Assembly (NCBI RefSeq): GCF_004827385.1
Contig: NZ_SRXN01000006.1
Coordinates: forward strand, 62,001-126,000
Length of the DNA: 64,000 bases
Direction: 5' to 3'
Source of the DNA: Ensifer sp. MPMI2T
GTDB taxonomy: Bacteria > Pseudomonadota > Alphaproteobacteria > Rhizobiales > Rhizobiaceae
Of this stretch, positions 53,600 to 61,807 are shown piece by piece. Position 1 is the stretch's first letter, and every line of letters begins with the position of its first letter. The translations under genes and the position numbers were made by a program. The notes under the pieces are model-generated. The model was not told where the DNA came from. It did not search any database and worked only from the letters and a program-made list of their open reading frames with translations.

Positions 53600-53620
53600 A
53601 CCGTCTGGACGGTTTGTCAA
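53600..53620 (-). promoter_or_regulatory. TetR operator and promoter
   Basis: ACCGTC-TG-GACGGT (53600-53613) is a 14-bp perfect palindrome between a reverse-strand TTGACA -35 box (53615-53620) and a TTTATA-like -10 about 18 bases later. Repressor binding here would block the TetR-SMR promoter. Confidence 0.8.
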
Positions 53621-53722
53621 GAGCGCGTTTGGCCAGCGCGATGAAACGCCGCAAACGGAGGACGATGAAAGAGATTGTCGGAAGGCGGGGCGCGTTATAC
53701 CAATCCGGCAAAGGACGAGGAT

Positions 53723-54115
53723 ATGGCGGAAACCGGAACGACAACCCTTTATGAAGCGATCGGCGGCGACGTCACGGTTCGCGCGCTTACGCGCCGCTTC
53801 TACACGCTCATGGATAGCCTCCCGGAAGCCGCCCGCTGCCGGGCCATTCATCCGGCTGATCTCTCGGGCAGCGAAGAGAAACTCTACGAGTATTTGACGG
53901 GCTGGCTCGGCGGGCCGCCGATCTACGTGGAAAAGCGCGGCCATCCGATGCTGCGCCGTCGGCATCTCATCGCGGAAATCGGCCCGGCCGAGCGCGACGA
54001 ATGGCTTCTTTGCTTCACGCGGGCGCTCGAAGAGACGGTTGCCCATCCGAAATTGCGGGCGATCATTCTCGAACCGATCACACGGCTCGCCCATCACATG
54101 CAGAACAAGGAATAG
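53723..54115 (+). CDS. Truncated haemoglobin, group II
   Basis: The 130-residue protein MAETGTTTLYEAIGG is a trHbO-type globin: the TLYEAIGGDVTVRALTRRFY start, the Tyr/Phe B-helix region, the proximal His in MLRRRHLIAEI and the Trp in ERDEWLLCF (G8) are in place. It binds O2, NO or peroxide with haem. ATG at 53723 was chosen over a frame to 53675 because the globin start fits. The DUF423 gene follows after six bases, so they are co-transcribed. Confidence 0.9.
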   Translation: MAETGTTTLYEAIGGDVTVRALTRRFYTLMDSLPEAARCRAIHPADLSGSEEKLYEYLTGWLGGPPIYVEKRGHPMLRRRHLIAEIGPAERDEWLLCFTRALEETVAHPKLRAIILEPITRLAHHMQNKE

Positions 54116-54121
54116 TTTTCG

Positions 54122-54490
54122 ATGCCGAACAGCGGAGCGCGCTCGACGATCCTTTTCATCGCCGGGCTGATGGGGATTACCGGTGTCGCCGCTGCGGCAG
54201 CGGCCTCGCACGGCGCCGACCCGCGGCTACTCGGTGGCGCCTCCGCGATGTGCCTCGCCCATGCGCCGGCACTCGTCGCGCTCCACGTCGGATGGGCGCA
54301 TTTCCGGACGGCGGCAATCGCCGCTTTGCTATTGGCCGCAGGGACCGCGCTTTTCGCCGGCGATCTCACCGCGCGCCATGCTCTCGGCCACGGCCTCTTC
54401 CCGATGTCGGCGCCGCTCGGCGGCCTGATGATGATGGCCGGCTGGCTCGCCGTGGCACTCGGAGCATTTCTGCCATCGAAGGCGAGTTGA
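54122..54490 (+). CDS. DUF423-family membrane protein
   Basis: A 122-residue inner-membrane protein has about four hydrophobic spans and the DUF423 pattern (ILFIAGLMGITGVAAAAAASHG start, HALGHGLFPMSAPLGG near residue 85). The family has no known role. It is six bases after the haemoglobin gene, on the same strand, and converges with the monooxygenase gene. Confidence 0.85.
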   Translation: MPNSGARSTILFIAGLMGITGVAAAAAASHGADPRLLGGASAMCLAHAPALVALHVGWAHFRTAAIAALLLAAGTALFAGDLTARHALGHGLFPMSAPLGGLMMMAGWLAVALGAFLPSKAS

Positions 54491-54536
54491 GAGTGCCAGA
54501 AGCGGCGATTGCTGCTCAGAGAAACAACGAAATGAT

Positions 54537-54851
54537 CTACGCGCCCTCGACGACGGAATAGCCCTCGAATTTCGGCGGACCGAGATACATGGCCTTGTTG
54601 TCGCCGGCGCTCCGGTGCGCCGCGCGGAAATTTTCCGACTTTGTCCAGGCGATGAAAGCGTCCTTGCTTTCCCAGGTCGATTTCGAAATGAACGGTGTAT
54701 AGCCTTCGCCCGGTACGCTTTCCCCGCGAAGCAGGTGGAAGGCGATGAAGCCGGGCATTTCGGCAAGGCTCGAGTCCCGGCCCTTCCAGACCGCCTCGAA
54801 CGCCTCTTCCTGACCGATCGCAATGCGGAAACGGTTCATCGCGAAGTACAT
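54537..54851 (-). CDS. Antibiotic-biosynthesis-monooxygenase (haem-degrading-like) protein
   Basis: A 104-residue ferredoxin-like protein belongs to the ABM/IsdG group: it has MNRFRIAIGQEEAFEAVWK and the late segment FISKSTWESKDAFIAWTKSE, with the Trp/His pattern seen in haem oxygenases such as HmuQ/IsdG. Next to DUF2325, tonB and hmu genes, a role in haem degradation is plausible. GGGAG lies seven bases before ATG at 54851; an upstream ATG at 54869 is less likely. Confidence 0.75.
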   Translation of the reverse strand: MYFAMNRFRIAIGQEEAFEAVWKGRDSSLAEMPGFIAFHLLRGESVPGEGYTPFISKSTWESKDAFIAWTKSENFRAAHRSAGDNKAMYLGPPKFEGYSVVEGA

Positions 54852-54883
54852 GTCGTCGCTCCCGAGCATTTCACTCTTTGAAA

Positions 54884-54938
54884 ATACGCAATTCCGGACG
54901 GAAAACCGTTACACGCTTTTGCTGGAATTGCTCTATGC
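54884..54938. repeat. Dispersed palindromic repeat, copy 3 (reverse)
   Basis: The unit runs TTTGAAAATACGCAATTCCG then GACGGAAAACCGTTACACGC and ends TTTTGCTGGAATTGCTCTA. Its reverse complement matches copy 2 in order (AGAGC-ATTCC, GCGGTTTTCCGTCCG-type core, TTTCAA). It occupies the gap between the monooxygenase gene and the 89-residue protein gene. Confidence 0.75.
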
Positions 54939-55202
54939 ACGATCCTTCTTCAACTGAGCGTCGGTTCCGACGCTCGGGAACGGCAGGATAGCGCCCTCAA
55001 GCGGCGACGCAAGGCCGAGAGGATCCCTGCCCGGCTGCCGCGCCTGCCATGTCGGGAACTCGGCAACGTTCGGATTTTCCTCCAACATGCGGGCCCGGCG
55101 AGTCAGCAACTCGTAAAGCTCGGGCACCAGTCCATCGCCGAACTGGGAGGCCAGCTTGTGCAGGCCGATCAGCATCATCTGATCGGAGCGCTCATCATTC
55201 AT
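54933..55202 (-). CDS. Hypothetical 89-residue protein in haem region
   Basis: The small protein MNDERSDQMMLIGLHKLASQ has an amphipathic N-terminal half and a Pro/Gly-rich C-terminal half (ARQPGRDPLGLASPLEG). No membrane span or signal is visible. TGGAG nine bases upstream supports the ATG at 55202. It lies between the haem-degrading-type monooxygenase and DUF2325 genes on the same strand, so it may be part of that iron-linked operon. I do not recognise the family. Confidence 0.55.
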   Translation of the reverse strand: MNDERSDQMMLIGLHKLASQFGDGLVPELYELLTRRARMLEENPNVAEFPTWQARQPGRDPLGLASPLEGAILPFPSVGTDAQLKKDRA

Positions 55203-55261
55203 CGTCAATTCTCCAGGCACGGAGCCTTCGCGCAAGCGTGCCGCTGTTCTTTAAAATAAGT

Positions 55262-55672
55262 TCAGCCTTCGCGGCTGTTGCTCGTGGTCAGATCCTGCAG
55301 CGCCCGCTCCAAACTCGACTTCGAGCCGTTGCGGAGCGGCACGAAGGCCTTGCCCCACTTCTTGCAGCCGGTCTTCACGCGAAGACACGCGTCGTGACTG
55401 ATGCAGTCTATGGGGCAGAAGACACAGTCGACTGAGGGGAGCACGCGGTCGATACGCGACACGGCTTCGCGTAGTCCCCCGTCGTGATGGATCAACTCCG
55501 CCCCGAAGGAACTGGCGATCTCGCGCAGATGCGCAACTTGGCAGTCTCTGCCACCGACATAGAGGAAGCTGCGGCCCTCGAGCGTCGCCTTCCCGGCATC
55601 GGGCCTCGGTTCGGATGCTGCATTCGCGTTGCCCTTGCTGCCTTTGCCTGCGTTCTGCCGCTTGCCGCGCAT
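55262..55672 (-). CDS. DUF2325 domain protein
   Basis: The 136-residue protein has a basic, low-complexity N-terminus (residues 1-30) and the DUF2325 core: FLYVGGRDCQVAHLREIASS, then VFCPIDCISHDACLRVK, with a cysteine cluster that may bind metal. The family has no established function. It is transcribed toward the 89-residue protein and the monooxygenase. An IRO-like box lies about 140 bases upstream of the start. Confidence 0.75.
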   Translation of the reverse strand: MRGKRQNAGKGSKGNANAASEPRPDAGKATLEGRSFLYVGGRDCQVAHLREIASSFGAELIHHDGGLREAVSRIDRVLPSVDCVFCPIDCISHDACLRVKTGCKKWGKAFVPLRNGSKSSLERALQDLTTSNSREG

Positions 55673-55811
55673 GCATTCCTCTCTATCTTGCTCCGCGTCC
55701 CGGCGCCTCGCCGGTGATCGCCCTTTGGATTTTCGATTTCAGAGCACACACCGAACGGTTGCGTGACGGCCGCAACTTATTAAACTTGATTATCAGAGTA
55801 AAGTATAAACA

Positions 55812-55826
55812 TGAGTTTTTAATTCA
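55812..55826. promoter_or_regulatory. IRO/RirA-like box upstream of DUF2325 operon
   Basis: TGA-GTTTTTAAT-TCA fits the TGA-N9-TCA iron-responsive operator exactly. It lies in an AT-rich 234-base gap after the tonB 3' end, facing the DUF2325 gene. The match is short, so it is supportive rather than conclusive. Confidence 0.6.
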
Positions 55827-55906
55827 TATTTTTGTCGCACCACTCGCTAGCGTTCAACGGCCGCCGCGGGACAGGGTGAACTGTCGTCCCTCGCGCGTGC
55901 ATCAAT

Positions 55907-56827
55907 TCAACGGTTGAAGGCGAGCGGGATGGTAAAAACCCAACTGTCGCGACCCGCACCGTCGGGGATCGCCGGGAACGGAGCCGCGCGGCGTACGGTA
56001 TCAAGCGCAGCCTGATCGAGGATCGGCGAACCCGCGCTCTTCGCCAGGCTGACACCGACCACGCCACCGCCGGAGGTCACAGTGAAACGAACCTGGGCAA
56101 CGCCCCGCAAGCGCTGGCGCTTTGCCTCCGAGGGATAACGGATGGCACGATTGAGCTTGCTGCGCACTTTGCCGGGATAGTTCGACACTGCCGCATTGCC
56201 GGACTGCTGCGAGACGCGACCCTTGTCGCCCGTGGCCGCGCTTGCGGCGGCGTTTTCTACGCCGTCGGCCGTGCCTTTGACCTGCGATTTCGCTTGCTCG
56301 CCGCCGCCACCGGTCTTTTTCCGGGTGACTTTCTTCTTCTTTACCGGTTCCTGTTTCGGTTCCGGTTTTTCGGTCTTCGGCTTTTCGACCTTTTCCGGCT
56401 CCGGCTTTCCTTCCGGAACGACCGTCTCGACGGGCGCCACGCTGGCTGTTACCGCGGCCTCGGGCTGCTGAAGGGTGGGCATCTCCTCCGCTGGCAAGAT
56501 GACGTCCGCCTCCGTGGGCGTGACGTCAGATGGTTGCTGCGACGCGATCTCAGGCGTGGTCGGCGGCACTTCCTCGCTGAGTTCTTCGGTCGGCTGAACC
56601 TCGTCGGGCTTCAACTCTTCGGCCACATCCTCCGTCGGCTCGACGATCTCAGAAGGGTCACCGGCCTGAAGCGTCTCCTCGAAGGCGTCGCCGAGCAGCG
56701 TCACCTCCGTGGCGGCGCCGCCAGCAACCTGAACCTCTTCTTTACCAGGGCTAAACAGCATCGCGCCGCTCGCATGCGCAAGAAGCGATAGCGCGATCGC
56801 CGCCGTCCATTTCACCGTCTGCTTCAT
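55907..56827 (-). CDS. tonB: TonB energy-transduction protein
   Basis: The 306-residue protein has an N-terminal membrane anchor (TVKWTAAIALSLLAHASGAM), a long Pro/Glu/Lys-rich periplasmic region from about residue 60 to 175 with KPEPEKVEKPKTEKPEPK-type repeats and a C-terminal TonB domain (YPSEAKRQRLRGVAQVRF, ending SWVFTIPLAFNR). With ExbB/ExbD, which are not in the window, it powers outer-membrane haem and siderophore receptors. It faces away from the divergent hmu operon. Confidence 0.93.
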   Translation of the reverse strand: MKQTVKWTAAIALSLLAHASGAMLFSPGKEEVQVAGGAATEVTLLGDAFEETLQAGDPSEIVEPTEDVAEELKPDEVQPTEELSEEVPPTTPEIASQQPSDVTPTEADVILPAEEMPTLQQPEAAVTASVAPVETVVPEGKPEPEKVEKPKTEKPEPKQEPVKKKKVTRKKTGGGGEQAKSQVKGTADGVENAAASAATGDKGRVSQQSGNAAVSNYPGKVRSKLNRAIRYPSEAKRQRLRGVAQVRFTVTSGGGVVGVSLAKSAGSPILDQAALDTVRRAAPFPAIPDGAGRDSWVFTIPLAFNR

Positions 56828-56863
56828 CGATGCCTTACCTTCATCGCCGACCGGCCGGCATGC

Positions 56864-57304
56864 TCAGCCCTTGAGCTCGACCACCGACTTGGAGCTGGTC
56901 TTGAGGCTCTTCATGCAGGCATTCTTGTCGATGCCCTCGCCGACACATGCCGGGGCATCATTGATCAGCAAACTCTTCACCGACTCGCATTTCGTTCCCG
57001 GCAGATCGAACTGACGCACCTTCGTCTTGCCCGCAGGCAGGTCACGGAAGTCGAGTACGGCCATACGCTCCACCAATCCCTTCTGATCGAAGAGAACGAA
57101 TTCGAAAGAGACTTTCGAAAGAGACTGCGGCAGGGCGTTGCCGGCGACGAAGGTCAGCTTGCAGCCCTTCTCCGATGGAGCGACGTCGTTCAGTTCGATG
57201 GCGAGTCCGCCTGGAGCCGCTGTCTCCTGCGCGATGGCCGGCGCGGCCGCGGAAAAAAGCGCGAATGCGGCCGAAAGGGCGAAACGGAAAGGCTGCGTCA
57301 TCAT
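56864..57304 (-). CDS. Secreted hypothetical protein upstream of tonB
   Basis: The 146-residue protein has a signal peptide (FALSAAFALFSAAAPAIAQE, cleavage near residue 24) and a mature part with four or more Cys residues (GCKL, TKCES, PACVG, NACMK) likely forming disulfides. It is encoded 36 bases upstream of tonB on the same strand, and the pair lies opposite the hmu operon. It is widely conserved next to rhizobial tonB but has no assigned role. The start is MM (57304 or 57301). Confidence 0.75.
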   Translation of the reverse strand: MMTQPFRFALSAAFALFSAAAPAIAQETAAPGGLAIELNDVAPSEKGCKLTFVAGNALPQSLSKVSFEFVLFDQKGLVERMAVLDFRDLPAGKTKVRQFDLPGTKCESVKSLLINDAPACVGEGIDKNACMKSLKTSSKSVVELKG

Positions 57305-57362
57305 AACACCACTCGACATCTGCGCGTGTCCCGGCAATCCTCGAACAGCTCGCGCTCATAAA

Positions 57363-57419
57363 CTTGACTATAATAATCCGGTATTGCGTCCTTAAAGAAA
57401 TATGAGTAATGAAGTCAAG
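57363..57419. promoter_or_regulatory. Divergent tonB/hmu control region with IRO box
   Basis: TGA-GTAATGAAG-TCA (57403-57417) is an exact TGA-N9-TCA IRO box; TGA-CTATAATAA-TCC (57365-57379) is a near match facing the tonB side. The flanking CTTGACT and AGTCAAG at 57363-57369 and 57413-57419 are an exact inverted pair. RirA-type repression when iron is sufficient would cover both operons. Confidence 0.75.
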
Positions 57420-57490
57420 ATACTAAAAGGGAATACGCGGGAGGAATTCGGCAAAACAGCCGGTTCGTCCCTCGCGAACTGGCCAAAACC

Positions 57491-57670
57491 GTGACACCTA
57501 ACGATACCGATACCGCGCGCCCCTCGCAGCCGACCCTGGCCGGCCGAAACCAGCGAATCGTGGAGAGCCGCGATCTCTTCCGCGGCGACAGCGAGATCCT
57601 CATTTCCCATGACGGTACGATCTACCGGATGAAGATCACCCGTCAGGGCAAACTGATCCTGAATAAATAG
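57491..57670 (+). CDS. hmuP: Haem uptake protein HmuP
   Basis: A GTG-started 59-codon gene, too short for many ORF searches, encodes MTPNDTDTARPSQPTLAGRN and ends with the HmuP hallmark: SRDLFRGDSEILISHDG, then TIYRMKITRQGKLILNK. HmuP is a small regulator or accessory factor needed for haem-dependent expression in rhizobia. It lies 11 bases before hmuS and starts the hmuPSTUV operon. Confidence 0.93.
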   Translation: MTPNDTDTARPSQPTLAGRNQRIVESRDLFRGDSEILISHDGTIYRMKITRQGKLILNK

Positions 57671-57681
57671 GCAACAAGACA

Positions 57682-58743
57682 ATGATCGAGAGCATTCGCC
57701 CAACCCCTTCCGAAATCCGTGCCTACCGCGCCGCCAACCCGAAGCTGCGCGAGCGCGATATCGCCGCCCAGCTCGGCGTTTCGGAAGCTGCGCTGGTTGC
57801 TGCCGAATGCGGCCTTACGGCGGTTCGCATCGATAGCGACGCGAACCGCTTCCTGGAGCGGGCCGAGGGACTGGGTGAAGTACTCGCGCTGACCCGCAAC
57901 GAAAGTGCGGTCCACGAGAAGATCGGCGTCTACCAAAACATCAAGACAGGAAAGGCGGCTGCCCTGGTACTCGGGACCGAAATCGACCTGCGCATCTTTC
58001 CCAGTGCCTGGGCCCACGGCTTTGCCGTCACCAAGACCGACTCCAACGGCGACGTCCGGCGCAGCCTGCAATTCTTCGACAAATGGGGCGACGCCGTCCA
58101 CAAGGTTCACCTGCGCCCTGCCTCGAACGGGGCGGCCTATGACAGGATCGTCGAAGATTTCCGCCTGGGCGATCAGTCGCAGGACTTCGTTGCCGACGCG
58201 AGCACACCGACGAGCGACGACCATTCCAATGTTGCGGTCGATACCGGGGAACTCCGCGACCGCTGGTCGAAGCTGACCGACACCCACCAGTTCCACGGTA
58301 TGCTGCGCAATCTGAACATCGGCCGGCGCCAAGCCCTGCATGCCGTCGGCGAGGATCTGGCCTGGCGCCTCGATCCGACGGGCGTCGAGGCGATGATGCG
58401 CGGCAGCGCCGAAGTTGAACTGCCGATCATGTGCTTCGTCGGCAACCGGGGCGTCATCCAGATCCATTCCGGTCCGGTTGCCCGCATCGAGGTGATGGGA
58501 CCGTGGCTCAACGTCATGGATCCGACGTTCCATCTGCATCTGCGCACCGACCATATCGCCGAATTGTGGGCGGTCCGAAAACCGACGACCGACGGCCATG
58601 TGACCTCGCTCGAGGCACTCGACGCCAAGGGCGAGATGGTCATTCAGTTCTTCGGCAAGCGCAAGGAGGGCTTCGCCGAGCGGCCGGAGTGGCGCGGCCT
58701 CGTCGAACGTCTGCCCCGGCTCAACACGACCGTCGCAGCCTGA
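57682..58743 (+). CDS. hmuS: HmuS haemin-degrading/haem chaperone protein
   Basis: The 353-residue HmuS/ChuS-type protein has two similar halves and a central His-rich turn TDTHQFHGMLRNL near residues 199-211. It receives haem in the cytosol after HmuTUV import and degrades it or passes it on. It starts 11 bases after hmuP and ends 9 bases before hmuT, which matches the rhizobial operon order. Confidence 0.94.
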   Translation: MIESIRPTPSEIRAYRAANPKLRERDIAAQLGVSEAALVAAECGLTAVRIDSDANRFLERAEGLGEVLALTRNESAVHEKIGVYQNIKTGKAAALVLGTEIDLRIFPSAWAHGFAVTKTDSNGDVRRSLQFFDKWGDAVHKVHLRPASNGAAYDRIVEDFRLGDQSQDFVADASTPTSDDHSNVAVDTGELRDRWSKLTDTHQFHGMLRNLNIGRRQALHAVGEDLAWRLDPTGVEAMMRGSAEVELPIMCFVGNRGVIQIHSGPVARIEVMGPWLNVMDPTFHLHLRTDHIAELWAVRKPTTDGHVTSLEALDAKGEMVIQFFGKRKEGFAERPEWRGLVERLPRLNTTVAA

Positions 58744-58752
58744 GGAACGATC

Positions 58753-59703
58753 ATGCTCACCGGTCTCGATTTCCGCCGCCTTCGCCGCTGGGAACTGGCG
58801 CTTGCCGCCTTCGCGCTCTCCGCGCCCCTTTTGCTGCCGGCGCTGGCACCCGGAGGCCCTTCGTTCCTGCGCCCAGCAATGGCCGAGGACATGCAGCAAC
58901 CGGACGTTTCCCGCGTCGTGTCGGTTGGCGGCGCGATCACCGAGATCATCTACGCGCTCGGCGAGGAAAACCGCCTCGTCGGTCGCGACTCCACCAGCAC
59001 CTATCCGGAAGCGGCAACGAAGCTGCCGGACGTCGGCTATATGCGGCAGCTGGCGCCGGAAGGCATCATCGCCGTCAATCCGACGGCGATCGTCGCGGTC
59101 GAAGGCAGTGGACCGCCCGAAGCGCTCGCCGTGCTCAAGGAAGCAAAGATCCCCTTCACCAGCGTTCCCGATACCTTTGACAGAAACGGCATCGTCGCGA
59201 AGATCCGTGCCGTTGGCGCCTTTCTTGGCGTGAAGGACAAGGCGGAAGCGCTTGCACAATCCGTGGAGCAGGACCTCGATGCTGCGCTGGCCGAGGCAGC
59301 CAAGCGTCCGGAAAATGAACGCAAGCGTGTCCTCTTCATCCTGAGCACGCAGGGCGGCAAGATCCTGGCATCGGGTACAGGCACGGCCGCAGACGGCATC
59401 ATGCGACTTTCCGGCGCGGTCAATGCCGCCGGAACGTTTCCGGGCTACAAGGCGCTGACCGACGAGGCAATCATCGAAGCCAAGCCGGACGTCGTCCTGA
59501 TGATGACTCGGGGCGGCGGCGAAACGGCCGGCACCGACGAACTTTTCGCCATGCCGGCCATGAGCTTAACGCCGGCTGCAAAGAACAAGGCGCTGATCCG
59601 CATGGACGGCCTGCATCTGCTCGGCTTCGGCCCCCGCACCGCCGGCGCCATCCGCGAACTGAATACCGCTATCTACGGAAAGACGAAGAATGCCTCGCAG
59701 TGA
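58753..59703 (+). CDS. hmuT: HmuT haem-binding periplasmic protein
   Basis: The 316-residue product has a long signal region (LALAAFALSAPLLLPALAPG, cleavage after about residue 45) and a class III solute-binding fold with RVVSVGGAITEIIYALG and STSTYPEAATKLPDVGY. It delivers haem to HmuUV. Its 3' end overlaps hmuU by 14 bases. GAGGAACG precedes the ATG. Confidence 0.93.
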   Translation: MLTGLDFRRLRRWELALAAFALSAPLLLPALAPGGPSFLRPAMAEDMQQPDVSRVVSVGGAITEIIYALGEENRLVGRDSTSTYPEAATKLPDVGYMRQLAPEGIIAVNPTAIVAVEGSGPPEALAVLKEAKIPFTSVPDTFDRNGIVAKIRAVGAFLGVKDKAEALAQSVEQDLDAALAEAAKRPENERKRVLFILSTQGGKILASGTGTAADGIMRLSGAVNAAGTFPGYKALTDEAIIEAKPDVVLMMTRGGGETAGTDELFAMPAMSLTPAAKNKALIRMDGLHLLGFGPRTAGAIRELNTAIYGKTKNASQ

Positions 59704-60814
59704 GGCGATGGAAGGCAGCACGCGCGCGCCTGCCTTCGCCGCCAATATCCTCAGAGAATGGCGCGCCGGCAACCGCTCGGGTCTTGCGCGCCTACTGATG
59801 GTCGTGCTCGCGGTCGTCGCGCCCGCGACATTCGTCACGTCGATCATGACCGGCGCCGCCGACGCCTCTCTCTCCAATGTCGTTCATTGGCTGGCCGGCA
59901 TGGAGGGTGCCGACCAGGCGCTGAGTGTCCGCGACCGCATCATCATCCTCGACATCCGCCTGCCGCGGGCGGTGCTCGGCCTGCTCGTCGGTGCGGCGCT
60001 TGCCGTCTCCGGCGTCGTGATGCAGGGCCTCTTCCGCAATCCGCTCGCCGACCCTGGCCTGGTCGGCGTCTCGTCTGGCGCCAGTCTTGGCGCCGTCCTG
60101 CTGATTGTCCTCGGTTCGAGCGTGTTCGGCCCACTCTTTGCGCTCGTCGGCTTTTACGCGCTTCCAGTCGCCGCTTTCTTTGGCGGCCTTGCCACGACCT
60201 TGCTCCTCTACCGCATCGCGACGCGCGGCGGCCAGACTTCGGTGGCGACAATGCTGCTTGCGGGGATTGCGCTTGGCGCGCTCACCGGTGCGGTCACCGG
60301 CGTGCTCGTCTTTATTGCCGACGATAAGCAACTGCGGGACCTGACTTTCTGGGGCCTCGGTTCGCTCGCCGGCGCCAACTGGACGAAGATCCTCGCAGCG
60401 GCCCCGATCATCTTGATGTCGCTTGCCGTCGTCCCCTTCCTGGCGCGCGGTCTCAACGCGATTACGCTCGGCGAGGCGGCGGCGTTCCACATGGGTGTTC
60501 CCGTTCAGCGCCTCAAGAACATTGCGATCCTCAGTGTAGCAGCGGCGACGGGTGCATCCGTTGCCGTCAGCGGCGGTATCGGCTTCGTCGGCATTGTCGT
60601 GCCGCATCTTCTTCGCCTCGTCATCGGTCCAGACCACCGCTACCTGTTGCCCGCCTCTGCGCTGCTCGGCGCCACGATGCTGATCTTTGCCGATATGCTG
60701 GCACGGACGATCGTTTCGCCCGCCGAACTGCCGATCGGCATCATCACGGCCTTCGTCGGCGCGCCGTTCTTTCTCTGGGTCCTGCTGCGCGGCCGATCGA
60801 ACATGGGACTTTGA
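59690..60814 (+). CDS. hmuU: HmuU haem ABC transporter permease
   Basis: The 374-residue FecCD-type permease has about ten spans with RLPRAVLGLLVGAALAVSG near residue 85, FRNPLADPGLVGVSSGASLG and, close to the C-terminus, GFVGIVVPHLLRLVIGPDHR, which are the family signatures. It carries haem across the inner membrane with HmuV. It overlaps hmuT and precedes hmuV by nine bases. Confidence 0.94.
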   Translation: MPRSEAMEGSTRAPAFAANILREWRAGNRSGLARLLMVVLAVVAPATFVTSIMTGAADASLSNVVHWLAGMEGADQALSVRDRIIILDIRLPRAVLGLLVGAALAVSGVVMQGLFRNPLADPGLVGVSSGASLGAVLLIVLGSSVFGPLFALVGFYALPVAAFFGGLATTLLLYRIATRGGQTSVATMLLAGIALGALTGAVTGVLVFIADDKQLRDLTFWGLGSLAGANWTKILAAAPIILMSLAVVPFLARGLNAITLGEAAAFHMGVPVQRLKNIAILSVAAATGASVAVSGGIGFVGIVVPHLLRLVIGPDHRYLLPASALLGATMLIFADMLARTIVSPAELPIGIITAFVGAPFFLWVLLRGRSNMGL

Positions 60815-60823
60815 GAGGGCGTC

Positions 60824-61615
60824 ATGATCAAGGTTTCCGATATCTCGGTCCGTCTTGCCGGCAGGCAGGTGATCCATGGCGTCTCGTTCGATGCTGCTCC
60901 GGGCAAGATGACGGCGATCGTCGGACCGAACGGATCGGGCAAGACAACCACCCTGAAGGCGGTCTCCGGCGAACTCTCGCCTGTGTCCGGCAAGGTCACC
61001 ATCAACGGTCATGATCTCGCCGCCCTCAGGCCGTGGGAGCTTGCGCTGAAACGCGGCGTCCTGCCGCAATCGACCGTCATTTCCTTCCCGTTCACTGTGC
61101 GGGAAATCGTCCGCCTCGGCCTTTCTGCCGGCGGCACGGGCAGTCACTCCACCAACGACCGCATTGCCGACGATGCGCTCGAGGCTGTTGATCTGGCGGG
61201 CTTTGCCGGACGCTTCTATCAGGAGCTCTCAGGGGGCGAGCAACAGCGCGTCCAGCTTGCGCGTGTCCTTTGCCAGATCTCGGCGCCGGTCAGCAATGGC
61301 GAACCCCGCTATCTCCTGCTCGACGAGCCCGTATCGAGCCTGGACATCCGCCACCAGCTGGCGATCATGCAGCTTGCGCGCCAGTTCTGCGAAGGCGGAG
61401 GCGGCGTCATCGCCGTGATGCACGACCTCAATCTGACCGCGATGTTCGCGGACCAGATGGTCATGATGAGGGCCGGACGCGTCCGCGCGAGCGGACCGCC
61501 TAGGAAGGTCCTGACCGACGAAACCATGGAAGCCGTGTTCGGCTGCCGGATGCAGGTCAATGTTACCCCGACGCGAGACATTCCCTTCGTACTGCCGCAA
61601 TCGGTGGCAATCTGA
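60824..61615 (+). CDS. hmuV: HmuV haem ABC transporter ATPase
   Basis: The 263-residue ATPase has Walker A GPNGSGKTT, signature LSGGEQQRV, Walker B LLLDEPVSSLD and His-switch VMHDLNLTA. It powers HmuU. It is last in the hmuPSTUV operon. No strong terminator is visible; about 190 bases without a gene follow before the next start. Confidence 0.94.
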   Translation: MIKVSDISVRLAGRQVIHGVSFDAAPGKMTAIVGPNGSGKTTTLKAVSGELSPVSGKVTINGHDLAALRPWELALKRGVLPQSTVISFPFTVREIVRLGLSAGGTGSHSTNDRIADDALEAVDLAGFAGRFYQELSGGEQQRVQLARVLCQISAPVSNGEPRYLLLDEPVSSLDIRHQLAIMQLARQFCEGGGGVIAVMHDLNLTAMFADQMVMMRAGRVRASGPPRKVLTDETMEAVFGCRMQVNVTPTRDIPFVLPQSVAI

Positions 61616-61807
61616 TCGCGACCGGCCGCCCGCGCGCTTTTTCGCTGCGCTCAGGAGCTGTTTGCGGTAACGACAGGATTTATCGAAACAAATCTCGCTT
61701 TCGCGCGTTGTTCCGCTGAATCTCGGGCGAGACACTCCTTGCCCGACGGGGGTTGAACACGCGCCGGCTGTCTTGGCCGGCGTTGCAGCGAAAGGGAGCT
61801 TCACATC

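Noticed and set aside
57643-59259. 538-codon reverse frame across hmuS and hmuT
   Set aside because: It is antisense to two well-supported haem genes and has no recognisable motif.
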